Source: Acidobacteriota bacterium
Lineage (GTDB): Bacteria > Acidobacteriota > Terriglobia > Terriglobales > Acidobacteriaceae
Direction of reading: 5' to 3'
Assembly: GCA_021780095.1 (NCBI GenBank)
Contig: JAJXZK010000348.1
Coordinates: 1-5,694, forward strand
Length of the DNA stretch: 5,694 bases
The position numbers and the translations under genes are program-made. Below, in pieces: positions 1-5,428 of this stretch. The first letter of the stretch is position 1. Each line of letters begins with the position of its first letter. The notes beneath the pieces were generated by a model. It was not told the DNA's origin, did no database searches, and worked only from the letters and a program-made list of their open reading frames with translations.

Positions 1-819
1 GCGCCGCATGTCCGGACCGAGATGGACGTCCGCCACGTCGCGCAGGCAGATGGGCGTGCCGTCTCCGTTGGTGCCGACGACCACCTTTTGAAGGTCGGCA
101 ACCGACTTGATATAACCGCGTCCCCGCACCATGTACTCGCGGCCGGTATACTCCACGACACGCCCACCCACATCGTTGTTGCTCTGGCGAATGGCCTCGA
201 TCACGCGATTGATGGGGAGATGGTAAGCCAGCAGCGTATCGGGGTTGATGTCCACCTGGTATTGCTTGACAAAGCCGCCGATGCCAGCCACCTCAGAGAC
301 CCCTGGCACACTGTCTATCGCGTAACGCACGGTCCAATCCTGGAGACTTCGCAACTGGGAAAGATCGTGCTGGCCGGTCTTGTCAACCAGAGCGTACATA
401 TATACCCAGCCGACACCTGTTGCATCCGGTCCGAGCGTTGGCGTGACGCCCGTCGGAAGGTTGCCCCGCACGCCCTGCATGTATTCGACGACGCGCGAGC
501 GCGCCCAATAGAGATCCGTGTTGTCGTCGAAGATGACGTAGACGAACGAGAGACCGAAGAAGGAATACCCGCGTACGACCTTGACGTGAGGCGCGGAGAT
601 CAACGCCGTCACAATGGGGTAAGTCACCTGGTCTTCTACCAGATCGGGGCTGCGCCCCTCCCACTCCGTAAACACGATCACCTGTTTGTCGGAAAGATCC
701 GGAATAGCGTCAAGCGGCGTATTTTTGAGCGCCCAGATTCCCCAGGCAACCACAAAGAACAACCCCAGGAAGATGAAAAACTTGTTCCTGCTGCTCCAAT
801 CGATAATTTTCTCAATCAT
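1..819 (-). CDS. cusA: CusA-type heavy-metal RND efflux pump, N-terminal part (runs off the window)
   Basis: This is the inner-membrane, proton-driven pump of a tripartite Cu(I)/Ag(I) exporter. Only the first 273 codons are present, of roughly 1,040 usual for the family; the frame is still open at base 1. The start ATG (817-819) shares ATGA with the stop of the preceding gene, and an AAGG lies about 10 bases upstream. Residues 1-13 are a short amphipathic start, 14-32 are transmembrane helix 1, and the rest is the beginning of the periplasmic porter domain. Recognisable family stretches are TPLDAIPDLSDKQVIV (34-49), YWARSRVVEY (104-113), GPDATGVGWVYMYALVD (131-147), LRSLQDW (156-162), VAGIGGFVKQYQV (177-189) and GPDMRR (268-273). 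The GVGW...YALVD and GPDMRR forms resemble CusA/SilA, as I recall them, rather than CzcA. The Met triad of the metal site and the proton-relay helices lie outside the window, so substrate specificity is inferred. Confidence 0.93.
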   Translation of the reverse strand, partial: MIEKIIDWSSRNKFFIFLGLFFVVAWGIWALKNTPLDAIPDLSDKQVIVFTEWEGRSPDLVEDQVTYPIVTALISAPHVKVVRGYSFFGLSFVYVIFDDNTDLYWARSRVVEYMQGVRGNLPTGVTPTLGPDATGVGWVYMYALVDKTGQHDLSQLRSLQDWTVRYAIDSVPGVSEVAGIGGFVKQYQVDINPDTLLAYHLPINRVIEAIRQSNNDVGGRVVEYTGREYMVRGRGYIKSVADLQKVVVGTNGDGTPICLRDVADVHLGPDMRR

Positions 820-1337
820 GGCGTCTGCACCTTCCCGGTTTTGGATGTAGCGTCGCTTTCCAAGTCACTGAGGCGCTTCAGCGCGCCGCCGTGTTGCGCG
901 ATGAAGCCGCGCGCATGTCGTTCGCTCGAAAATGCCAGTACGCTCGGAGAGCAGCGGTCGAAGGTGCGAACATACGTCGACTCCCGGCCGCGACTCTCCA
1001 CAGCCGGCGCCATACGCATGCAGAGGTTCACGTCGCTGCTCTCGACAAACCAGGCTCTTTCTGGATCGATCAGCTTGCGGGTTTCAAAATCGGCGACTTT
1101 TAGAACTTTCAGCGGTTTGCCTGTCTGCTGGGCTTCGATCATGGCGCAGCGTACGCAGCAGACCTCGTATTTCTTTCCGCCGACAGTGACCACCGCCCGC
1201 GTCTCGGGATGAATCTCGCGGCCCGAGAAAGGGCAAACCTTCGGCTGCCGATGGCTAACGAGATACCAGGCGCCGCCTAGAACAAAGAGAACTACTAGGA
1301 GAGCGATAAAGCCGAAGAGGTTGAGTCTTGTTCGCAT
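816..1337 (-). CDS. NosL-like, membrane-anchored Cys-rich protein (putative copper-binding accessory)
   Basis: Starting from the ATG at 1335-1337 the product has 173 residues. The GTG at 1338-1340 would add one residue, but AGG at 1344-1346 sits 6 bases from the ATG and too close to the GTG. Residues 6-28 form one hydrophobic anchor with no lipobox Cys, so most of the protein should face the periplasm. Six cysteines follow: C35 in CPFSG, C60/C61/C64 in the CCVRC cluster, C106 and C129; His residues lie at 43, 141 and 149. The stretch DFETRKLIDPERAWFVESSDV (about 83-103), followed by AFSSERHARGFIAQHGG (about 135-151), has the order and spacing of the NosL family, whose founding member is a Cu(I)-binding protein of the nitrous-oxide reductase locus. 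NosL itself is usually a lipoprotein. A role in passing copper to or from the pump is inferred from its position between adaptor and pump genes. A divergent YHS/TRASH-type metal-binding domain is an alternative reading of the Cys cluster. Confidence 0.75.
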   Translation of the reverse strand: MRTRLNLFGFIALLVVLFVLGGAWYLVSHRQPKVCPFSGREIHPETRAVVTVGGKKYEVCCVRCAMIEAQQTGKPLKVLKVADFETRKLIDPERAWFVESSDVNLCMRMAPAVESRGRESTYVRTFDRCSPSVLAFSSERHARGFIAQHGGALKRLSDLESDATSKTGKVQTP

Positions 1338-1343
1338 CACACA

Positions 1344-1347
1344 CCTA
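1344..1347 (-). promoter_or_regulatory. Ribosome binding site that decides the start of the NosL-like gene
   Basis: TAGG on the minus strand combines the adaptor's stop codon (1345-1347) with a short Shine-Dalgarno core. It is 6 bases from the ATG at 1335-1337 and only 3 from the GTG at 1338-1340, so the ATG is the better start. Confidence 0.55.
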
Positions 1348-2703
1348 CTTTTTGCCTTTGCCCATATCCATTCCGGGCATGGAGGCCATCATCTGTTGCA
1401 TGGCTGCGCCCAGCCGGCTTTCCGAATCGATCAGGAAATTTCCGGAGGCGACGATTTTCTCGCCGGGTTTGAGGCCGGCCAGCACCACGGTTTGTCCGTC
1501 GAACTGATCGCCGATCTTGATGTCCCTCGGCTCAAAATAGCCATTCGGCTTGGCGATGAAGACCACCTGCCGCGTCCCGGAATTGAGCACGGCTTCGCTC
1601 GGCACAAGGGTTTGGGTTCCGTAGTCCACGTTGAGTTGTACATCGGCGTACATGTCGGGCTTCAACTCATACCCGGGATTTGGGAACTCAAGACGGACTT
1701 TGATGGTCCGGGTCTTTGGATCGAGGGTCGGATAGATGTAAGTCACCTTTCCGCGATATGTTCTGCCAGGAAAGTAGCTGAGTTGCATTTGTGCTGTCTG
1801 CCCCAAATGGACATACGGCGCTTCGTACTCGAAGATGTCCACGTAGACCCAGATGGTAGAAAGGTCGGCGATATCGTAAAGATCGGTCTCCGGCGTCACA
1901 TAAGCCTGCTCATAGGCGTTCCGCGTCATCACGAAGCCGTTGATCGGCGAATAAAGTGTCATCGTCCGCGCAGCTTTTCCGCTGGTTTCAAGCTGTTGGA
2001 TTTGCGTGTCGCTGATGTCCCACAGCCGCAATCTGTCGCGGGTCGCGTTCAGGAGCGAGTTCGCCTCGGAAGAGACATCGGTGTAGGGAGTCTTCGCCAG
2101 ATACTGCTGGCCCTTGCGGGCGATCAAATACTCCTGCTCGGTAGAGACAAGATCCGGACTATACAGCGTGAACAGTGGCTGGCCTTTCTTCACCAGCTTG
2201 CCGACATAATTGAGATAGACGTTCTCGATCCAGCCGGCGACCTTTACATGGACGCGGGATATCTTTTCGTCGTCCATTTGCAGTAGTCCTACCGTGCGGA
2301 TCGTCCGCTTCAGATGAGCGCGGCGAACCGTCGTATAGGTCACGCCGATCTTTTGCTGGGTGGCCGCGTCAAGCACGACCGTTCCCGGAGTCATGTTCTG
2401 CATGTCCGCCGTCTGGCCGCCGGAGCTGCCCGGCATAGTCATTCCGGGCATGTTGCTCGCGCCCTGATTGGGCTCGGCGGTGTTTCCCTGAGGCTGTTTG
2501 CCTGACATGTCCATACCCGGCATGTTGCCCACGCTGCTGGACTGCGAGGGTGCCTGCCTCGGCGCCGGTCCTGCGCTCTGAGACGCGGCCAATGCCTGTT
2601 TGCGAACCGCATACCAATACGCGGCCCCGCCTCCAAGCAGGATTCCGGCAACCAGCAACCCAATTCCGATAACCAGCGCGCGTGCCGTCAAAGTAAGTTT
2701 CAT
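1345..2703 (-). CDS. cusB: CusB-like periplasmic adaptor (membrane fusion protein) with Met-rich arms
   Basis: The 452-residue product is the adaptor that bridges the RND pump and the outer-membrane channel. Residues 7-32 are an uncleaved-looking N-terminal membrane anchor. A low-complexity, Met-rich linker follows (about 40-107) with MPGMDM at 61-66, MPGMTM at 85-90 and MQNM at 101-104. Then come the first half of the lipoyl/barrel-sandwich fold (about 135-182), a helical hairpin (about 184-245), the second lipoyl half (LYSPINGFVMTR, 250-261), a beta-barrel (about 283-360) and a membrane-proximal domain (about 361-430). The C-terminus is again Met-rich, MQQMMASMPGMDMGKGKK (435-452). Met clusters in CusB-type adaptors bind Cu(I)/Ag(I); the equivalents here are inferred ligands. 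The YHS/CPMHP-type metal domain found in many related adaptors is absent. AGGAAGGA lies 6 bases before the ATG and overlaps the stop of the channel gene. Length is somewhat greater than E. coli CusB because of the linker and tail. Confidence 0.93.
   Translation of the reverse strand: MKLTLTARALVIGIGLLVAGILLGGGAAYWYAVRKQALAASQSAGPAPRQAPSQSSSVGNMPGMDMSGKQPQGNTAEPNQGASNMPGMTMPGSSGGQTADMQNMTPGTVVLDAATQQKIGVTYTTVRRAHLKRTIRTVGLLQMDDEKISRVHVKVAGWIENVYLNYVGKLVKKGQPLFTLYSPDLVSTEQEYLIARKGQQYLAKTPYTDVSSEANSLLNATRDRLRLWDISDTQIQQLETSGKAARTMTLYSPINGFVMTRNAYEQAYVTPETDLYDIADLSTIWVYVDIFEYEAPYVHLGQTAQMQLSYFPGRTYRGKVTYIYPTLDPKTRTIKVRLEFPNPGYELKPDMYADVQLNVDYGTQTLVPSEAVLNSGTRQVVFIAKPNGYFEPRDIKIGDQFDGQTVVLAGLKPGEKIVASGNFLIDSESRLGAAMQQMMASMPGMDMGKGKK
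1363..1380 (-). repeat. MPGMDM-coding repeat, adaptor C-terminus
   Basis: Codes adaptor residues 442-447. The same hexapeptide is coded at 2506-2523 (residues 61-66), and MPGMTM at 2434-2451 (residues 85-90). A 13-base stretch is identical between 1369-1381 and 2440-2452. The copies place Met clusters at both ends of one chain, likely soft-metal ligands. Confidence 0.8.
2434..2451 (-). repeat. MPGMTM-coding repeat, adaptor N-terminal linker
   Basis: Codes adaptor residues 85-90, one of three MPGMxM copies in the protein. At the DNA level it is closer to the C-terminal copy than to the neighbouring copy at 2506-2523. Confidence 0.8.
2506..2523 (-). repeat. MPGMDM-coding repeat, adaptor N-terminal linker
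   Basis: Codes adaptor residues 61-66, just after the membrane anchor and a Ser/Gln/Pro-rich spacer. It has the same peptide as the C-terminal copy but different codons (GGT for Gly, GAC for Asp), so selection on the peptide is more likely than recent duplication. Confidence 0.8.
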
Positions 2704-2709
2704 GACTGT

Positions 2710-2717
2710 TCCTTCCT
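2710..2717 (-). promoter_or_regulatory. Ribosome binding site of the adaptor gene
   Basis: AGGAAGGA on the minus strand is 6 bases from the adaptor ATG (2701-2703) and overlaps two bases of the TAG stop (2716-2718) of the channel gene. The arrangement fits termination-reinitiation between the two. Confidence 0.8.
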
Positions 2718-4095
2718 ATTCCGTCAAATCGGTGTTGACCAGCGGCTCCATCTGTGCCAGCGCGGTCTCGTAGTCGCTCAGTTCCTGGTAGTAGCCGACC
2801 TCGTAGTTCAGTACGTATACGAAGTTCTCGAGCATGGAGAGGAAATCCACTTTGCCCACTTCATACGCCGACATCGAGGATTCCAGCGCCAGCGACGATT
2901 GCGGGACAATCGCTTTCGAGTAAAGATTCATCAGATTCCGCGCCGCGGTTGCCGCCAGATATTGCTGCTTGATTTCAAAGTTGACTTCGGTCAAGCGATC
3001 GTCGAGTTCGCGGCGGGCGGCATTCAGTCCGTGACTGGCCTCGATCACTCCTTCGCGCTGTTTGCTGTGGAAGAAAACTGGGATGTTCACGCCGACCATG
3101 ACGCCGTGCATGTCCGGCAAATCGGGGCGCTGTTCATAGCTGTAAGCCACATCGAAGTCCGGCTTGTAAGCCTTCTGCGCCAGATCCACCGCGTATTGAT
3201 TGCTCTCGATCATGCGCTTGTCGCGTTCGAGGCCAGGATCATTTGCATGCGCCATCGCATAGAGGTCATCGAGAGTGTCATGAAAGTCTGCCGCCTTCAC
3301 TGGCGCGGGCGATGGCAGCGGAGATTCGGGGTCGCGGTAAAGCAGGGTGTTCAGACGGGCACGCGACGTGTCTTGTTCCTGCTCAAGGACGATCAGCTTC
3401 TGATCGATCCGTGCTACCTCGATCTGTGCGCGGAGCACGTCCTGCTGAATGCCCTTGCCGACTCGATATCGCGCTTCTGCTATGTTCTCCAGTTTCTGGA
3501 GCAGATCTTTATTTTTTTGCGTGATCTCGATCGCCTTGGTGTCATAGAAGTACGCGTAATAGGCCGTTTTCACTTCGACTACGACCTGGCGTTCTGTTTG
3601 CTCGTACTCCCACCGTCCCGCTTCAGCTTCCCGGTCGGCGATCTTGCCACGCAAGCTTAACTTGCCGGGAAATGGCAATGCCTGGCTTACGGTCAGCCCC
3701 CGGTAACTCGATGGATCGCCCTGCTGGACACTGAACGGAGTAATGTTCCCCATCCATCCGCCGGAAACCATCGGATCCGGCAGCGAGCGGGCCTGGGGAG
3801 CGCGGGCCCGCTGCGCCTGAAATCGCTCTGCCGCGCTCTTGATGCCAGGATTCCGCGCCAGAGCAATCGCCACCAACTGCTGGAGCGTGATCTCCTGGCC
3901 TGTCAGTGTGTTGTCTTGAGCCGCTGGCCCGGACGGGATGCTGGCCGGCACAGACGGCTTTGTTGCAATTGAATTGGCGACAGGAGCATCTACGGTCCCG
4001 GAGGCGTTCGGAGGCGCCTGCGCTCCGGCTGACGCGACGCCCAGCAGCATTGCTCCAGCCAGGAGCCACGAAAATGATCCCAAGCGGCTATTCAT
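2716..4095 (-). CDS. cusC: TolC-family outer-membrane efflux channel (CusC/CzcC-like)
   Basis: The 459-residue product is the outer-membrane factor of the pump. It starts with a typical Sec signal peptide (residues 1-27, ending ASAGAQA) and lacks a lipobox Cys, unlike acylated CusC. A Pro/Ala/Ser-rich spacer (28-65) leads into the first outer-membrane efflux repeat: ITLQQLVAIALARNPGI (69-85), LPDPMVSGG (105-113), VSQALPFPGKL (136-146) and the long helix around ARYRVGKGIQQDVLRAQIEVA (208-228). The second repeat runs from about 275 to 450 and contains NDPGLERDKRMIE (285-297), VGVNIPVFF (334-342) and SAYEVGKVDFLSMLENF (409-425). This two-fold pattern is characteristic of TolC-type channels. The open frame extends 55 codons further upstream, but that part overlaps the preceding gene and has no export signal; GGGAGG at 4101-4106, 5 bases before the chosen ATG, decides the start. 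ATGAATAG at 4088-4095 overlaps the previous stop, suggesting coupled translation. Metal specificity cannot be read from this protein alone. Confidence 0.93.
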   Translation of the reverse strand: MNSRLGSFSWLLAGAMLLGVASAGAQAPPNASGTVDAPVANSIATKPSVPASIPSGPAAQDNTLTGQEITLQQLVAIALARNPGIKSAAERFQAQRARAPQARSLPDPMVSGGWMGNITPFSVQQGDPSSYRGLTVSQALPFPGKLSLRGKIADREAEAGRWEYEQTERQVVVEVKTAYYAYFYDTKAIEITQKNKDLLQKLENIAEARYRVGKGIQQDVLRAQIEVARIDQKLIVLEQEQDTSRARLNTLLYRDPESPLPSPAPVKAADFHDTLDDLYAMAHANDPGLERDKRMIESNQYAVDLAQKAYKPDFDVAYSYEQRPDLPDMHGVMVGVNIPVFFHSKQREGVIEASHGLNAARRELDDRLTEVNFEIKQQYLAATAARNLMNLYSKAIVPQSSLALESSMSAYEVGKVDFLSMLENFVYVLNYEVGYYQELSDYETALAQMEPLVNTDLTE

Positions 4096-4891
4096 GGCGG
4101 CCTCCCGCCACGCCGGCTTCAGTTTCGCGCGTCGTGGTGACTGTTGGTCTGTTCGCCGATTCGCTGTGCGTGAAGATCTCGTCGGATGCCCAGTCGAGCA
4201 GCTTGCTGGAAAGCGGCGCCTTGAGGTCGAAGGTATAGGTATCCCGATATCCGAAAACAAACAGGTGATACGGGTCTGGATTGGAAAGAGTCTGAAGATC
4301 GGTCCAGCGCCAGCTCCGGCTGTCGTCTTTCGAAGAGGTCAAATAATCGATCCCATCCTGCCGGATGCGCAACACGCCGTTCGTGCCGGAGGTGATCGCA
4401 CGGTGACGGACCGGAATCGTGGCGATCGCCGGAGCGTCTGGATCGGGATCCGCATTCTGCGAGGGCTGCGCGACAGCTTCCGCAAGCTCAGCCGCTACGG
4501 CCGGGGGTACGGCCTGCGCCAGGATAAACCGGTAGGTGCGCTGGCCAGGCCGATGCAGGCTGCGATTGAGATAGGTTTTGAGCGTAAGGCGATGAGGTGC
4601 GAGGAAAACAGTGTGTATTTCCTCGAAAGTCCATCGACGGCTCCGTCCATTGCTGGAGCGAAACTCTACTCCATTCTGGTCGATCAGAATATCTCCGTGA
4701 TCGCCCGGCATGAGATCGGCGCGATGTATTCGCGCGGGACTTTCCCAACGGAGCGAGGCCGCCACGGGATGATCCGGCGGCGAAGCGGGCTGTCGCGCTG
4801 CCTGCGTGGCCATCGGAATCCCGCTCAGCGTTATGGCGATTGCCGACAAGATGATGACGCTCTTGTATTGTGTCCAAATTCTAGAAGGCAT
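4088..4891 (-). CDS. Exported protein of unknown function with two tandem PH-like repeats
   Basis: The product has 267 residues from the ATG at 4889-4891, which has GGAG 9 bases upstream and opens directly into a signal peptide or anchor (residues 10-32, ending ATQAA). The frame could start 28 codons earlier at 4975, but that extension is charged and would bury the signal. I do not recognise a named family. The mature part contains an internal duplication. Copy 1 (about 53-128) and copy 2 (about 163-230) share the pattern G-x-L-x-I, four residues, G-[VI]-x-[FY]-x-S-S, then S-R-x-W-x-[FW], an acidic residue plus [IL] and T, and a closing aromatic beta-strand ([TY]-x-F-x-L). Each copy ends in a short helix (PPAVAAELAEAV, SSKLLDWASDEIF). 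Strand-rich copies closed by a helix suggest a PH-like barrel; this is inference. A Pro/Asp-rich hinge (about 142-155) separates them. Its stop overlaps the channel start by 8 bases, so it is co-expressed with the pump and probably acts in the periplasm, perhaps in assembly or sensing. Confidence 0.8.
   Translation of the reverse strand: MPSRIWTQYKSVIILSAIAITLSGIPMATQAARQPASPPDHPVAASLRWESPARIHRADLMPGDHGDILIDQNGVEFRSSNGRSRRWTFEEIHTVFLAPHRLTLKTYLNRSLHRPGQRTYRFILAQAVPPAVAAELAEAVAQPSQNADPDPDAPAIATIPVRHRAITSGTNGVLRIRQDGIDYLTSSKDDSRSWRWTDLQTLSNPDPYHLFVFGYRDTYTFDLKAPLSSKLLDWASDEIFTHSESANRPTVTTTRETEAGVAGGRHE
4101..4106 (-). promoter_or_regulatory. Ribosome binding site of the TolC-family channel gene
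   Basis: GGGAGG on the minus strand lies 5 bases before the ATG at 4093-4095. It favours the 459-residue start with a signal peptide over the longer in-frame extension. The site lies within the end of the PH-like gene, so ribosomes ending there could restart on the channel. Confidence 0.8.
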
Positions 4892-4900
4892 AAGCAGAAT

Positions 4901-4904
4901 CTCC
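4901..4904 (-). promoter_or_regulatory. Ribosome binding site supporting the short start of the PH-like gene
   Basis: GGAG on the minus strand lies 9 bases before the ATG at 4889-4891. It supports the start that leads straight into the signal peptide; spacing is at the long end of the usual range. Confidence 0.5.
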
Positions 4905-4993
4905 GTGCTCAGGATACTTCGCTCTTCATTGCGAGCAGAAAAGATACGTTTTTTGTGCGAGCACTTATGGTTCACTTGCAGAGAACAGAGTCA

Positions 4994-5020
4994 GAGTCTC
5001 GGAACGGTGGTACGAGACTC
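4994..5020 (-). repeat. Perfect 8-base inverted repeat between the first and second genes (hairpin)
   Basis: GAGTCTCG and CGAGACTC are perfect complements separated by 11 bases. On the minus strand the hairpin begins 21 bases after the stop of the Cys-rich gene. No T-run follows it, so it is not a standard intrinsic terminator. It could be an mRNA-stabilising or processing element, a weak attenuator, or a dyad bound by a regulator. It lies in the only wide gap within the gene cluster. Confidence 0.4.
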
Positions 5021-5041
5021 CCAGAGGCAGGAAGAAGGGAG

Positions 5042-5428
5042 CTAGATCAGAAACGTGCAGAGAGAAGCGCGAGATGACAGGGAGAACGGTGGCCCCTTGG
5101 GCAGCGGCATCAGTCCGCGGTTCTCTTCAACCACGATGAATACATTGAGGGACTGGCTGTGCAGTGCCGCAATATTCGACCGGTTTTCTGTCGCCGTTTG
5201 TACAGCGAACGGGATTGTTCTATGAGACGTTGTGCAGCACGCCGGCCTCGTAATTTCCGGCCCCGTCCGGGTAGCGAGTTTCGCACCTGCCGGCGTCGCC
5301 ATCATCGGACACTCCGAACTGCAGCACTTCATGGAGTGTATCGCCTGGCGGCAGGGCGCCACAGCCAGCACGGGCATCGCCGTAAGAGCTACGAGCAAAG
5401 CCGCGACGAATTTGGCGAATCGCCTCAT
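5042..5428 (-). CDS. Small secreted Cys-rich protein, putative periplasmic metal binder
   Basis: The 128-residue product starts at the ATG 5426-5428 and opens with a clean Sec signal peptide (residues 1-24, MRRFAKF then a hydrophobic core to VLAVA). The mature chain is Cys/Met/His-bearing near its N-terminus: C26, H31, M33, C35, C36, C40, M42, M43, then C64-C65 and H69. The segment CRQAIHSMKCCSSECPMM (26-43) is the core. The C-terminal half has no Cys except C124 and ends in a Pro/Ser-rich stretch plus a hydrophobic tail (PPFSLSSRASLCTFLI, 113-128). I do not recognise a named family; from memory, short Cys/His-rich exported proteins of similar layout precede efflux operons in Acidobacteriota. 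Copper sequestration or sensing is inferred from ligand content and from being first in the operon. The Shine-Dalgarno is weak (GGGG at 5437-5440). A 150-base gap separates it from the next gene, so it may be expressed at a different level. Confidence 0.72.
   Translation of the reverse strand: MRRFAKFVAALLVALTAMPVLAVAPCRQAIHSMKCCSSECPMMATPAGAKLATRTGPEITRPACCTTSHRTIPFAVQTATENRSNIAALHSQSLNVFIVVEENRGLMPLPKGPPFSLSSRASLCTFLI

Noticed and set aside
22..1212. Long plus-strand open frame (396 codons) opposite the pump and NosL-like genes
   Set aside because: It lies wholly antisense to two genes with clear family motifs; its translation has no recognisable domain. Such shadows are common in GC-rich DNA.
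1321..2286. Plus-strand open frame (321 codons) opposite the adaptor
   Set aside because: Antisense to a well-supported adaptor gene, with no signal, domain or plausible ribosome binding site.
2899..3660. Plus-strand open frame (253 codons) opposite the channel
   Set aside because: Antisense shadow of the TolC-family gene; no family features.
4096..4260. Longer N-terminus for the TolC-family channel (55 extra codons)
   Set aside because: It would overlap the PH-like gene by 173 bases and put a signal peptide inside the protein. GGGAGG directly before the internal ATG gives the better start.
3938..5077. Plus-strand open frame (379 codons) spanning the channel, PH-like gene and gap
   Set aside because: Crosses several minus-strand genes and a non-coding gap; the translation is Arg-rich and featureless.
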